Shown here piece by piece: positions 52,656 to 61,884 of a DNA stretch of 64,000 nt. The notes beneath the pieces are model-generated. The model was not told the DNA's origin, ran no database searches, and was given only the letters and a program-made list of their open reading frames with translations. The position numbers and the translations under genes were made by a program. The DNA is from Rhodocyclaceae bacterium. GTDB lineage: Bacteria > Pseudomonadota > Gammaproteobacteria > Burkholderiales > Rhodocyclaceae. Positions within the stretch are counted from its first letter, which is position 1; every line of letters begins with the position of its first letter. The DNA lies in contig JADJAS010000001.1 in the NCBI GenBank assembly GCA_016704145.1, positions 558,001 through 622,000 of the forward strand, given 5' to 3'.

Positions 52656-55031
52656 TCAATGGTCTCCGAATACGGGATCGGCGGTCGGCTGGCTGATGAC
52701 GCCGTAACCGACGACGTTGCGCTTGAGCATGTCGAGGGGATTGGAGCCGATTCTGGCCAGCCCGTTCAACTCCAGCTGCACGAAGAACGACGTCGACGAC
52801 TTGTCGGCCGTAGTCGCCAACCGGTGCAGAACCACGCGCGCCACCCAACAGCCGCCATCATACTCGAGCCCGGCGACGCCCTCGACCAGACGCCTTTCCA
52901 GGATCGAGTAGTTGTAGCGGCCGACGCCGTGCCAGCCGCCAGCGATGGGCCACTGCCCCGAGAGATCGACCTGGCGGAACTGGTCGCGCGTGTAACGGTA
53001 GCTCGCGTTCAACACTTTCCCCGGTTCGGGTTGATAACGGCCACCGGCGTTGAAGCGCTCGGTGCGATTGAAGTTGGGATCGTACTGCCAGCCCGTGTCG
53101 ACATGCACGCCAGGGGCGATGCGGCCGGAGAACGCCGCCAGGAAATCGGTGCGCCGGCTGGTGCGCGGCGCTTCGCCCGGCAGTGTCACCGCCTGGTCGC
53201 GGAAATAGAAGCGCTGGCCGACGGCGCCGCGCATCAACTCGCCGCCGCTCTCGGGATCGACGAGGCGCGAGACCAGGGCCGAGGTCAACTGGTTCGCGTC
53301 GCCGATGCGATCATTGCCGCCGTAGCGGTTCTCGCCGAAGATCTGGGCGAAATTGAAATCCATCAGTGCCGAATCGAACACCGGAATTTCGCTCTGTTGG
53401 CGCGACGGCACGTTGAGGTAGTAGAGTCGTGGCTCCAGCGTCTGCACCAGCGAGCGGCTCAGCCAATTGACGTCGCGCTCGAAGACCAGCCCGGAGTCGA
53501 TGCTGAAAATCGGCACGTTGCGCGTCTGCCGATCGGGCACCCCGATCGCCTGGTCCTGGAGGTTGTATCGCGTACTGTGCAGGCCGAATTTGGGTGTGGC
53601 GTAGAACGCGGCCGTCTGGATCGGCAGCGAGAACTGCGGGTAAAGCGCGAGACGCTGGCCGGTCACGAGCGTCGGGTGATCGAACCAAACGTACTCGCCG
53701 GAGAAGGCGAAGGACAGCCCCCCCGGCAGATCGGGACGGACGGCCGAAGCCGTCAGCTGCGGCACGCGGTAGTAAGGCCTGCCGATCGGCGCCTTGGGAT
53801 CCTGCAGGGTCTGTAAACTCTGCACCAGTGCCGCGGCGTTCCACCAGCCGGCGCCATACGTCACGCTGCCCTGGCGCAGCAGGTTGGCCTGCGACACCAT
53901 GTGTACCTTCGACGACAGATCGTCGAAGTACTGGTCGTCGGATACGCCATTGAGATTGAGGTTGCCGGTCAGCCCGGGCGCAAGCGTGTGGTCGTGCAAC
54001 ACGGCATAGGCGTAGCGGTTCGCGCTCTTGAGCTGATCGTTGGGCAGGTATTCGAGCCGCGTCTGCCCCTTGAAGCTCGGCGCCAGATAACGGAACTCGG
54101 TGTTCAACTGGATGCCGCGCTTGGTCATGACGCGCGGCGCGATGGTGGCATCCATGTTCTCGGCGATGTTCCAGTACCACGGCAGCGTCAACTCGAGACC
54201 GCTGGTGCTGCTCGAGCCGAAGGTCGGCGCCAGCAGGCCAGACTTGCGCTTGTTGTTGAGCGGAAACGTCATCCACGGCCAGTACAGGATCGGCGTGTCC
54301 TTGAAGTACACCTTGCTGCCGGTGGCGGTGCCGGTCTCGGTGTTGTAGTCGAGCGCCATTTCGTCCGCCTGGACATACCAGTCGCGCCGGCCCGGCTCGC
54401 AGGTGCTGTAGGTGGCCTGCTTGAAGCGATACAAACCGTCGCCCTCGAAATCCAGCCAGCTGGCCGCGCCGCTGCCGGTGATCGGCTCGCGCGCAACGGG
54501 GGTCGGCAGCTGCACCTGGCCGGGCTTCTTCTTCGGCGGCGGCAGGCGCTTGATGCTGTACTCGGGCTGTTCGAAATAGCCCTGCTTATCCGTGTTCTTC
54601 AAGAACAGGTGCGGGCCGGCAATCGTGTCCTCCTCGCGCCGCAGGCGGACATCGCCGGTGGCCTCGGTGGCGTCTTCCGCCTGCCGATACACCAGCCGGT
54701 CGGCATTGACGATGCCATCGGCCTTGCGCAACACGACCTTGCCGGTGGCGATGGTTTCGACATCGGTTTGTCCCGTGATCGCGTCGGCAACGATATAGGT
54801 CGCCTGGTCTGCCGGCACCGCCTCGGCCGGCGCGGCCGCCGGTTTGACGGCCGGCTGCTCCACGGCGACGCTGGCCGGCTTGGCCGGCTTGACTGGATTC
54901 GGCGCACCGATCAGGGCGGGATCGACCCGCAGCGGCGGCAAGCCATCGGCGGCGATGGCGGTGCCGGCCACGCCAATGACCAGCCAGCCGCCCAATCGTG
55001 CGCCCATGTGCGCGCCAAGCCGGAAACCCAT
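52656..55031 (-). CDS. lptD: LPS assembly protein LptD
   Basis: The outer-membrane barrel that, plugged by LptE, inserts lipopolysaccharide into the outer leaflet. From MGFRLGAH the 791 residues include a signal peptide ending near GTAIAA, an N-terminal OstA/beta-jellyroll domain (YIVADAITGQTDVETIATGK; DTPILYWPWMTFPLNNKRKS; GLLAPTFG), and a large C-terminal barrel ending with LNGLARIGSNPLDMLKRNV. It is divergent from amgK across about 90 bases and followed by surA after 8 bases. Confidence 0.94.
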   Translation of the reverse strand: MGFRLGAHMGARLGGWLVIGVAGTAIAADGLPPLRVDPALIGAPNPVKPAKPASVAVEQPAVKPAAAPAEAVPADQATYIVADAITGQTDVETIATGKVVLRKADGIVNADRLVYRQAEDATEATGDVRLRREEDTIAGPHLFLKNTDKQGYFEQPEYSIKRLPPPKKKPGQVQLPTPVAREPITGSGAASWLDFEGDGLYRFKQATYSTCEPGRRDWYVQADEMALDYNTETGTATGSKVYFKDTPILYWPWMTFPLNNKRKSGLLAPTFGSSSTSGLELTLPWYWNIAENMDATIAPRVMTKRGIQLNTEFRYLAPSFKGQTRLEYLPNDQLKSANRYAYAVLHDHTLAPGLTGNLNLNGVSDDQYFDDLSSKVHMVSQANLLRQGSVTYGAGWWNAAALVQSLQTLQDPKAPIGRPYYRVPQLTASAVRPDLPGGLSFAFSGEYVWFDHPTLVTGQRLALYPQFSLPIQTAAFYATPKFGLHSTRYNLQDQAIGVPDRQTRNVPIFSIDSGLVFERDVNWLSRSLVQTLEPRLYYLNVPSRQQSEIPVFDSALMDFNFAQIFGENRYGGNDRIGDANQLTSALVSRLVDPESGGELMRGAVGQRFYFRDQAVTLPGEAPRTSRRTDFLAAFSGRIAPGVHVDTGWQYDPNFNRTERFNAGGRYQPEPGKVLNASYRYTRDQFRQVDLSGQWPIAGGWHGVGRYNYSILERRLVEGVAGLEYDGGCWVARVVLHRLATTADKSSTSFFVQLELNGLARIGSNPLDMLKRNVVGYGVISQPTADPVFGDH

Positions 55032-55124
55032 GCTCGCCTGCCTGCCCCGAATGCCTAGGAATGTCGCGCCGAAGCGCACTGAATGCCGATGCTAGAATTT
55101 TGCAAATTCTAACATTCCGGACAG

Positions 55125-56129
55125 GTGCGCCACGTGGAGCGTCAGCGGCAAATCAGCGAGTGGATCGGGCGCCTGAATCCGGGACGGAACTTCACGCTCG
55201 CCCCGGCATCCGCCGATGCCAGTTTCCGGCGTTATCTGCGCGTCACCTTCGACGACGGCACGACGCGCGTCGTCATGGATGCACCGCCCAGCCACGAGGA
55301 CGTCAAGCCCTGGCTGCATGTGCAGAAACTGTTTCACGATGCCGGCGTCCATGTGCCCGAGGTCTACGCCACCGACCTCGAACGCGGCTACCTGCTGCTC
55401 TCCGACCTCGGCTCGACGACCTACCTGGCCGACCTCACCAGCCACAACGCCGACGCGCACTACCGCGCCGCCCTCGACGCGCTGATCCACATCCAGCTGG
55501 CCAGCCGGCCCGACGAACTGCCCGCCTACGACCGCGTGCTGCTCAAGCGTGAGCTCGATCTCTTCCCGGACTGGTATCTCACGAAGCACGTAAAGATCGC
55601 GCTGACGGAAAGTCAGTCGTCGCAACTCGCCGCCGTGTTCGAGAAGATTCTCACCGTCAACCTGGCCGAGCCTGGCGTCTATGTCCATCGCGACTATCAC
55701 TCGCGCAACCTGATGGTCACCGAGCCAAACCCCGGCATCATCGACTTCCAGGACGCGGTGTACGGCCCCATCACCTACGATCTCGTCTCGCTGTTCAAGG
55801 ACGCCTACATCGAATGGCCGGAAGAACGCTCGCTCGACTGGCTGGCCCGCTACTGGCAAACTGCGAAGAAGGCCGGCCTGCCGGTGCGCGCCGACTTCGG
55901 CGACTTCCACCGCGACTACGAATGGATGGGCGTGCAGCGCCACGTGAAAGTGCTGGGCATCTTCGCGCGGCTCTATCATCGCGACGGCAAGGACGGCTAC
56001 CTCAAGGACATGCCGCTGGTGGCGAAATACCTGCGCGCGGCCTGCGAGCGCTACCGGGACCTCGCCCCGCTGCTGCGCATCCTCGACCTCGCCGAGAATC
56101 GCGCAGCCCAGGTGGGGTACACGTTTTGA
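55125..56129 (+). CDS. amgK: Anomeric MurNAc/GlcNAc kinase AmgK
   Basis: An aminoglycoside-phosphotransferase-fold kinase that phosphorylates MurNAc at C1 in the peptidoglycan recycling route to UDP-MurNAc. The 334 residues show the substrate-side SADASFRRYLRV, catalytic VYVHRDYHSRNLMVTEPNPG (Brenner-type motif HxDxxxxN, about 190) and IIDFQDAVYGPITYDLVSLF. It starts with GTG; a second GTG lies 9 bases on. The next gene is murU, the following enzyme of this pathway, which fixes the assignment. Confidence 0.92.
   Translation: MRHVERQRQISEWIGRLNPGRNFTLAPASADASFRRYLRVTFDDGTTRVVMDAPPSHEDVKPWLHVQKLFHDAGVHVPEVYATDLERGYLLLSDLGSTTYLADLTSHNADAHYRAALDALIHIQLASRPDELPAYDRVLLKRELDLFPDWYLTKHVKIALTESQSSQLAAVFEKILTVNLAEPGVYVHRDYHSRNLMVTEPNPGIIDFQDAVYGPITYDLVSLFKDAYIEWPEERSLDWLARYWQTAKKAGLPVRADFGDFHRDYEWMGVQRHVKVLGIFARLYHRDGKDGYLKDMPLVAKYLRAACERYRDLAPLLRILDLAENRAAQVGYTF
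55609..55631 (+). repeat. Dispersed element, copy 16 (degenerate, in amgK)
   Basis: AAAGTCAGTCGTCG then CAACTCGCC, four differences from consensus, read as ESQSSQLA. It could be chance resemblance in a variable helix. Confidence 0.4.
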
Positions 56130-56139
56130 AGGCGACGCA

Positions 56140-56823
56140 TTGAAAGCCATGATCCTCGCCGCCGGCCGCGGCGAGCGCATGCGGCCGCTGACCGACCACA
56201 TGCCGAAGCCCTTGCTGCCGGTGGCCGGCAAACCGCTGATCGTCTGGCATCTGGAGCGGCTCGCTCGGGCCGGCATCCGCAACATCGTCATCAACCACGC
56301 CCACCTGCCCGACCAGATCGAGGGCCTGCTCGACGACGGCGCCGCCTGGGGCGTCGCCATCCGTTACTCGGCCGAGCCGCCCGGCGCGCTGGAAACTGCC
56401 GGCGGCATCGCCAATGCCCTGCCCATGTTGACGAATGAGCTCGGCGACGAACCCTTCCTCGTGGTCAACGGCGACATCTGGTGCGACCTCGATTTCGCCA
56501 CGCTGCCGCAACTCGCAACGAACGATCTCGCCCACCTGGTACTGGCGCCCAACCCGCCGCATCATCCCGATGGCGATTTCGAACTGCGGGATGGGCGCGT
56601 GCTCGGCGTGCCACCGCGGCTGACTTTTGCCGGCATCGGCCTGTATCGTCCGGAACTCTTCGCCGCAGTCGAGCGCGGCAAGCCGGCAAAGCTGGCACCG
56701 TTGCTGCGCGAGGCCATGGCCGCCGATCGCGTCTCCGGCCAAATCCACACCGGCCGCTGGGTCGATGTCGGCACGCCGGAACGGCTGGCCGCGCTCGATG
56801 AGGAAGTCCGCTCGCACCTATAA
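56140..56823 (+). CDS. murU: N-acetylmuramate-1-phosphate uridylyltransferase MurU
   Basis: Converts MurNAc-1-phosphate to UDP-MurNAc, bypassing the fosfomycin-sensitive de novo route. The 227 residues have the nucleotidyltransferase signature MKAMILAAGRGERMRPLTDH, KPLLPVAGKPLI, LVVNGDIWCDLDF (metal Asp) and LTFAGIGLYRPELF. The start is TTG 56140, matching the family N-terminus; ATG 56149 is possible. A reversed dispersed-element copy encodes GVPPRLTF, of which the LTF part fits the family pattern. pepP follows after 8 bases. Confidence 0.93.
   Translation: MKAMILAAGRGERMRPLTDHMPKPLLPVAGKPLIVWHLERLARAGIRNIVINHAHLPDQIEGLLDDGAAWGVAIRYSAEPPGALETAGGIANALPMLTNELGDEPFLVVNGDIWCDLDFATLPQLATNDLAHLVLAPNPPHHPDGDFELRDGRVLGVPPRLTFAGIGLYRPELFAAVERGKPAKLAPLLREAMAADRVSGQIHTGRWVDVGTPERLAALDEEVRSHL
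56605..56628 (-). repeat. Dispersed element, copy 17 (in murU)
   Basis: GGCGTGCCACCGCGG followed by CTGACTTTT, opposite to the gene and read as GVPPRLTF, the same antisense reading frame as copy 4 in aceF (GVSPRLTS). Confidence 0.6.
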
Positions 56824-56831
56824 TCGGGCGC

Positions 56832-58160
56832 ATGGACATCCAGCCTTTCGCCGACCGCCGCACCCGCCTGCTCGCCCACATGGATAGCCTTGGCGGGGGC
56901 GTCGCCATCCTGCCGACGGCGACCGAGAAGACGCGCAACCGCGACGCGACCTATCCGTATCGCGGCGACAGCTACTTCCACTACCTGACCGGCTTCCCCG
57001 AGCCCGAGGCCGTGCTGGTGCTGATGGCCGGCAACTCACCCAAGTCCATCCTCTTCTGCCGCGACCGCGATCCCGACAAGGAAATCTGGGATGGCTACCG
57101 CTACGGCCCCGAAGGCGCACGCGAGACGTTCGGCTTCGACGAGACACACTCCATTTCCGAACTCGATACCAAGCTGCCCGATCTGATCGCCAACCAGCCG
57201 TCGCTCTGGCATTCGCTCGGCTTCGACCCCGACTGGGACGCGCGCCTCGGCCGCGCGCTCAACGCCGTGCGCGCGCAAAGCCGCGCCGGCAAGCGCGCGC
57301 CATCGACAATCCACGACCTGCGCGCGATGCTCGACGAGATGCGCCTCATCAAGGACGGCCACGAGATCGCCTTGATGCGCCGCGCCGCCGAGATCACCGC
57401 CGCCGCCCACCGCCGCGCCATGCAGGCGGCCGCGCCCGGCCGCTGGGAATACGAGGTCGAGGCCGAGTTCCTGCACGAATTCCGCCGCCAGGGCAGTCAG
57501 TTCCCGGCCTACACCACCATCGTCGCTTCCGGCGCCGGCGCCTGTGTGCTGCACTACGTCAACAACGATCGCCGGATGCGCGCCGGCGAGCTGGTGCTGA
57601 TCGACGCCGGCTGCGAACTCGACGGCTATGCCTCCGACATCACGCGCACGTTTCCGGTCGATGGCCGCTTTTCCGGCCCGCAGGAAGACGTCTACGAACT
57701 GGTGGAGGCGGCGCAGCAGGCCGCCATCGCCGCCATCAAGCCCGGCGCGACCTTCATGGCGCCGCACGAAGCCGCGGTGAAAGTGCTGGCGCAGGGCATG
57801 ATCGACTTGAAGCTCTTGCATGGCAGTGTCGACGGCGTCATCGAGTCGGAAAGCTACAAGCGCTTCTACATGCACCGCACCAGCCACTGGCTCGGTCTCG
57901 ACGTGCACGACGCCGGCGAATACAAGACCGGCGCCGCGCCGAACGACCAGTGGCGGCCGCTGACGCCGGGCATGGTGCTGACAGTCGAGCCCGGCTGCTA
58001 CATCCGCGCCGCCGACGACGTGCCCGCCGTCTTCCACGACATCGGCATCCGCATCGAGGACGATGCGCTGGTGACCCCCGACGGCTGCGAAATCCTCACG
58101 TCCGCCGCGCCGAAGAAGATCGCCGACATCGAGGCCTTGATGTGCGCAGGCAAGGCATGA
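56832..58160 (+). CDS. pepP: Xaa-Pro aminopeptidase PepP
   Basis: An M24-family metallopeptidase that removes N-terminal residues preceding proline. The 442 residues comprise the N-terminal AMP_N domain (FPEPEAVLVLMAG; DPDKEIWDGYRYGPEGA) and the pita-bread catalytic domain with VLIDAGCELDGYASDITRTF (two metal Asp), HRTSHWLGLDVHDAGEYK (metal His) and VLTVEPGCYI plus GIRIEDDALVT (metal Glu). It overlaps the next gene as ATGA; pepP-ubiH neighbourhoods are common in proteobacteria. Confidence 0.94.
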   Translation: MDIQPFADRRTRLLAHMDSLGGGVAILPTATEKTRNRDATYPYRGDSYFHYLTGFPEPEAVLVLMAGNSPKSILFCRDRDPDKEIWDGYRYGPEGARETFGFDETHSISELDTKLPDLIANQPSLWHSLGFDPDWDARLGRALNAVRAQSRAGKRAPSTIHDLRAMLDEMRLIKDGHEIALMRRAAEITAAAHRRAMQAAAPGRWEYEVEAEFLHEFRRQGSQFPAYTTIVASGAGACVLHYVNNDRRMRAGELVLIDAGCELDGYASDITRTFPVDGRFSGPQEDVYELVEAAQQAAIAAIKPGATFMAPHEAAVKVLAQGMIDLKLLHGSVDGVIESESYKRFYMHRTSHWLGLDVHDAGEYKTGAAPNDQWRPLTPGMVLTVEPGCYIRAADDVPAVFHDIGIRIEDDALVTPDGCEILTSAAPKKIADIEALMCAGKA

Positions 58161-59242
58161 CCGCTCCCGTGGCCATGGTGGCCATCGTCGGCGGCGGCCC
58201 GGCCGGCATGGCGCTGGCGCTGGCCCTGCATCGCCACGGCGTGGCCTGCGAGATTCTGGATGCCCGCCCGCGCGGCGTCGCGATCGCCGACAAGCGCATC
58301 CTCGCCCTTGCGCACGGCGCGCGGCAGATTCTCGAAGGCCTGGGCGTCTGGCGCACCATTCCCCACACGCCGATCACCACCATCCACGTTTCGCACCAGG
58401 GCGGCCTGGGCCGCACGAAAATTACCGCCGAGGATGAAGGCGTGCCGGCGCTCGGCTACGTGCTCGCCGCCGGCGATCTTGCCGCCGGCCTCGACGCCGC
58501 GCTGGCAAAGACCGATATCGCCTTCCACGACAACACCCGCATCGACGCGCAACCGGACGTGCCGCTGACCGTCTGGGCCGAAGGCGCTGTCGACAACGAT
58601 GCCGCGGTAACGCACGACTACGGCCAACATGCCGTGATCTGCACGGCCACGGCCGACGAACCGCACGGCGGTCGCGCCTGGGAGCGCTTCACGCCGGAAG
58701 GACCAATCGCGGCGCTACCCTGTGGCAAGGCTTACGCCGTCGTGCTCACCTGTGCCGCCGGCGACGCCGACGACATCGCCGCGCTCGACGGCGCCGCCTT
58801 CCTGGCGCTGCTCCAGCGCCGCTTCGGCGGCCGTGTCCGCTTCACGGCGGCCGGCGAGCGCGCCGTCTTTCCGCTCGGCCTGCGCTATCGAAAGTCAGCC
58901 GTGGCGGCACGCCAGGTATGGATCGGCAATGCCGCGCAGACGCTGCATCCGGTCGCCGGGCAGGGTTTCAATCTGGCGCTGCGCGACATCTTCGAGTTGG
59001 CGCGCACCCTGACGGATGCCGCCGACCCAGGCGCCCCCGCCGTGCTGGCGCGCTACGATCAGGTGCGCCGCCTCGACCGGCGCGGCGCCATCGGCTTCAC
59101 CGACACGCTGGTGCGCCTGTTCAGCAACGACAATCCGCTGCTGCGCCACGCGCGCGGCGCCGGCCTGCTGGCGCTCGATCTGCTGCCGCCGGTGCGCCAC
59201 TTCATCGCCCGCCGCATGATGTTCGGCGCACGGGGCTGGTAG
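58157..59242 (+). CDS. UbiH/UbiF-type FAD-dependent ubiquinone-pathway hydroxylase
   Basis: A 361-residue class A flavin monooxygenase, probably acting in ubiquinone ring hydroxylation. It has VAIVGGGPAGMALALALHRH (FAD loop), the DG-like middle motif replaced by ICTATADEPHG, and GNAAQTLHPVAGQGFNLALR (second FAD/ribose motif, about 260). Which ring position it modifies cannot be told. Overlap with pepP supports an operon. A copy of the dispersed element encodes KSAVAAR just before the QVWIGNAAQ segment, in the position where relatives vary. Confidence 0.87.
   Translation: MTAPVAMVAIVGGGPAGMALALALHRHGVACEILDARPRGVAIADKRILALAHGARQILEGLGVWRTIPHTPITTIHVSHQGGLGRTKITAEDEGVPALGYVLAAGDLAAGLDAALAKTDIAFHDNTRIDAQPDVPLTVWAEGAVDNDAAVTHDYGQHAVICTATADEPHGGRAWERFTPEGPIAALPCGKAYAVVLTCAAGDADDIAALDGAAFLALLQRRFGGRVRFTAAGERAVFPLGLRYRKSAVAARQVWIGNAAQTLHPVAGQGFNLALRDIFELARTLTDAADPGAPAVLARYDQVRRLDRRGAIGFTDTLVRLFSNDNPLLRHARGAGLLALDLLPPVRHFIARRMMFGARGW
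58891..58913 (+). repeat. Dispersed element, copy 18 (in the UbiH-like gene)
   Basis: AAAGTCAGCC followed by GTGGCGGCACGCC, in the gene direction and read as KSAVAAR exactly as in cbbY (copy 7). Confidence 0.75.
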
Positions 59243-59254
59243 CCGAACCTTACC

Positions 59255-59293
59255 ATTGCCGCCTCCGGTCACCTGTCCTACAATGGCTGGACA
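59255..59293 (+). promoter_or_regulatory. Xre/RES operon promoter with overlapping operator
   Basis: TTGCCG at 59255 and TACAAT at 59278 are 17 bases apart. The inverted repeat CTGTCC (59272) / GGACAG (59288) brackets the -10 box, a likely autoregulatory site for the Xre-type antitoxin. A ribosome site AAAAGGAGCGGA follows before the ATG. Confidence 0.6.
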
Positions 59294-59314
59294 GATGTCA
59301 AAAGGAGCGGAATC

Positions 59315-59752
59315 ATGGGTGACATGTCGGTGGTCAAGATACTAGGTGGGCAGCGCCTGCTCGGCAGGCGCGTCATGAACCCGCTCGATCTCGCCGACGT
59401 CGTCGAGGCCGGCCTGCCGCGTCAGGCGGCTGATCGCCTGCAGCAGCGCCTCGACTGGTCGGAGGGCGAACTGGCCAAGGGGCTCGGCGTCAGCGGCAAG
59501 ACCCTGCAGCGCATCGGCAAGGATACCGATGCCCGCCTCACGCCGGCGCAGAGCGACCGCCTGTTCCGCCTCGCCCGCATCGTCGGCTTCGCCGAGGAGG
59601 TGTTCGAGGATAGCGAGCGCGCCCATCGCTGGCTCAAGGAGCCGCAGCGCGGTCTCGGCAATCGCACGCCGCTATCGCTGCTCGGCACCGAGGCCGGCGC
59701 GCGCGAAGTCGAGGACCTGCTCGGTCGCATCGAGTACGGCGTCTTCAGCTGA
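59315..59752 (+). CDS. Xre/MbcA/ParS-type antitoxin (DUF2384)
   Basis: A 145-residue antitoxin of RES-Xre modules. The N-terminal HTH-like part (DLADVVEAGLPRQAADRLQQ; WSEGELAKGLGVSGKTLQRI) is followed by the C-terminal DUF2384 domain (RLFRLARIVGFAEEVFEDSE; AHRWLKEPQRGLGNRTPLSL; LGTEAGAREVEDLLGRIEYG), which normally blocks the toxin active site. Its stop shares one base with the toxin start (TGATG), so the two are translationally coupled. Confidence 0.93.
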   Translation: MGDMSVVKILGGQRLLGRRVMNPLDLADVVEAGLPRQAADRLQQRLDWSEGELAKGLGVSGKTLQRIGKDTDARLTPAQSDRLFRLARIVGFAEEVFEDSERAHRWLKEPQRGLGNRTPLSLLGTEAGAREVEDLLGRIEYGVFS

Positions 59753-60219
59753 TGCCGTTGTCGCTCTGGCGCATCGTCAAGGCCCGGCATGCCGCCAGCG
59801 CCTTCGACGGCGAAGGCGCGCGCCGCCATGGCGGCCGCTGGAATCCGCGCGGTACGCCAGTCGTCTATCTCGGCGGCACGCTGTCGCTGGCGGCGCTGGA
59901 AACCTTCGTGCATCTGGCGCCCGAGGATGCCCGCCTCGCCCTCGTCGCCATCGAGGTTGTCGTGCCTGACAAGCTGCGCATCGAAAAACTCGCCGCCGAC
60001 CGGCTGCCCGACAACTGGCGAGCCGAACCGCCGCCGCACACCGCCCAGGCGCTTGGCCTCCACTGGGTGAAGCGCAACGAAGCAGCGCTGCTGCGCGTGC
60101 CCTCCGTCATCGTCGCGCGCGAATTCAACTACCTGCTGAATCCCCGCCATCCCGCCTTCGCCAAACTGAAAATCCAGCCGCCGGTGCCCTTCGGGTTTGA
60201 CGGCAGGATGTGGAAGTAG
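59752..60219 (+). CDS. RES-domain toxin
   Basis: A 155-residue RES-domain protein; members degrade NAD and arrest growth. The Arg, Glu and Ser that name the family are visible: RIVKARHAASAFDGEGARRH then GGRWNPRGTPVVYL, the SLAALETFVHL segment with Glu, and RVPSVIVAREFNYLLNPRHP with Ser. The length is usual. It is coupled to the antitoxin gene; a 424-base gene-free gap follows. Confidence 0.92.
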   Translation: MPLSLWRIVKARHAASAFDGEGARRHGGRWNPRGTPVVYLGGTLSLAALETFVHLAPEDARLALVAIEVVVPDKLRIEKLAADRLPDNWRAEPPPHTAQALGLHWVKRNEAALLRVPSVIVAREFNYLLNPRHPAFAKLKIQPPVPFGFDGRMWK

Positions 60220-60643
60220 GAAGCATGGTCCTGGCCGCCATCGGCTAGGAGCGGTCGCCGAAAGAAGTGGTGTACAAGCAGTCAGTCAAGGGCAGAACCT
60301 AACCTTGGGAGCATAATGCCATCTCAATTGCTGAAAGAGGTTGTCTTGAACTGGCTGACACGACAGCATCTTCGATCTTGAATATTGAGCGTGTGCTGCG
60401 CTCTGCCCTGTACTTCCGCTCGGAGTCGTGTGTTGCCGTTGTCACAAAAGTCAGCCGTCGCGACACGCCTCTCGTTACGCATTTTTCATGCGGAACAATG
60501 GGTTTCGCGACGAACTTGCAGCGCAGTGTGATTGGCGCCTGACGGGGAACGCCATGCGCGTCCCGACGCTGCACAAGAAATAAGCGACTGGGGGTAGAAT
60601 CCGCGCCTTCCCGTTTTCGCGACGACCACGCCGGCCAGCCCCC
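60220..60643. other. 424-base gap without a recognisable gene
   Basis: Short AT-richer stretches and stops in all useful frames are seen. The only structured feature is a copy of the dispersed element at 60446-60469. Apparent long frames through it are shadows extending from dusB. No terminator with a clear T run was found after the RES toxin gene. The dusB promoter is presumably at its right end, but no convincing boxes were found. Confidence 0.5.
60446..60469 (+). repeat. Dispersed element, copy 19
   Basis: AAAAGTCAGCCGTCG then CGACACGCC, one or two differences from consensus, in the gene-free gap upstream of dusB. Confidence 0.75.
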
Positions 60644-61645
60644 ATGCAGTTCCTCGGCTTCACGCTCCGCAACAACCTGTTCGTCGCGCCCATGGCCGGG
60701 GTGACGGACCGGCCGTTCCGCCAGCTGTGCAAGAAGCTCGGCGCGGGGCTGGCGGTCTCGGAGATGGTGACGTCGAACTCGCTGCTCTACGGCAGCGCCA
60801 AGACGCGCCGGCGCGCCAACCACGACGGCGAGGTGGAACCGATCTCGGTGCAAATCGCCGGTGCCGATCCGCGCATGATGGCCGAGGCGGCGAAATACAA
60901 CGTCGACGAAGGCGCGCAGATCGTCGACATCAACATGGGCTGCCCGGCCAAGAAAGTCTGCAATGTCATGGCCGGCTCGGCGCTGATGAAGGACGAGCCG
61001 CTGGTGGCGCGGATACTGACGGCGGTGGTAAACGCGGTGCCGAATACGCCGGTGACGCTCAAGTTCCGCACCGGCTGGAACCGCGACCACAAGAACGCGC
61101 CCGCCATCGCCCGGATTGCCGAGGACTGCGGCGTGCAGGCGATCGCCATCCACGGCCGCACGCGCGCCGACCAGTACATGGGGGAAGCCGAGTACGACAC
61201 CATCGCGCTGGTGAAGACGCGGGTGAAGATTCCCGTCATCGCCAACGGCGACATCACCTCGCCGCAAAAGGCCAGGTTCGTCCTCGAGCACACCCAGGCC
61301 GATGGTCTGATGATCGGCCGCGCCGCGCAGGGCAAGCCATGGCTGTTCCGCGAGATCGAGCACTACCTGACCACGGGCGCGTTGCCGCCGGCGCCGGCCA
61401 CGGTCGAAATCCACGCCATCCTGCGCGAGCACCTCGCCGACCTCTATGCGTTCTACGGCGAGGACACCGGCGCCAAGATCGCCCGCAAGCACATCAGCTG
61501 GTATACCAAGGGCATCGTCGGCGCCGCCAGGTTCCGCCACGCCATGAACCAGCTCACCACCATGGATGCGCAGCTGGCCGCCACCGACGAGTTCTTCCTC
61601 GCGCGGGCCGCCAACGACCGGATCGAATACGAAGAGGCCGCATGA
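60644..61645 (+). CDS. dusB: tRNA-dihydrouridine synthase B
   Basis: An FMN enzyme reducing uridine in the tRNA D-loop. The 333 residues show APMAGVTDRPFRQLCKKLGA, the INMGCPAKKVCNVMAGSALM catalytic-Cys region (about 100), LKFRTGWNRDHKN, AIHGRTRADQYMG and NGDITSPQKA. It precedes fis with a 4-base overlap, the conserved dusB-fis arrangement. An upstream translation frame is not needed. Confidence 0.95.
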   Translation: MQFLGFTLRNNLFVAPMAGVTDRPFRQLCKKLGAGLAVSEMVTSNSLLYGSAKTRRRANHDGEVEPISVQIAGADPRMMAEAAKYNVDEGAQIVDINMGCPAKKVCNVMAGSALMKDEPLVARILTAVVNAVPNTPVTLKFRTGWNRDHKNAPAIARIAEDCGVQAIAIHGRTRADQYMGEAEYDTIALVKTRVKIPVIANGDITSPQKARFVLEHTQADGLMIGRAAQGKPWLFREIEHYLTTGALPPAPATVEIHAILREHLADLYAFYGEDTGAKIARKHISWYTKGIVGAARFRHAMNQLTTMDAQLAATDEFFLARAANDRIEYEEAA

Positions 61646-61884
61646 GCTCAGACATTTCCGACTGCGTCAAACGGACGCTGAACCGCTACTTCCGCGATCT
61701 CGACGGCGAGCAGCCGCACGCCATCTACGCCATGGTGATCGCCGCGACCGAAAAGCCGATGCTGGAAGTCGTCATGAAACAGGCCAACGGCAACCAGACC
61801 GTGGCCGCCGACATGCTCGGCATCAACCGCAACACCCTGCGCAAGAAACTCAACGATCACGATCTTCTCCGAGGTTGGCCATGA
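61642..61884 (+). CDS. fis: Nucleoid protein Fis
   Basis: An 80-residue Fis-family DNA-bending protein. The helix-turn-helix end MKQANGNQTVAADMLGINRN followed by TLRKKL is typical, and the N-terminal dimerisation part is shorter than in E. coli Fis, as is usual in betaproteobacteria. ATG overlaps the dusB stop, and its own stop overlaps the purH start, so dusB-fis-purH are tightly coupled and fis expression is linked to purine synthesis. Confidence 0.94.
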   Translation: MSSDISDCVKRTLNRYFRDLDGEQPHAIYAMVIAATEKPMLEVVMKQANGNQTVAADMLGINRNTLRKKLNDHDLLRGWP

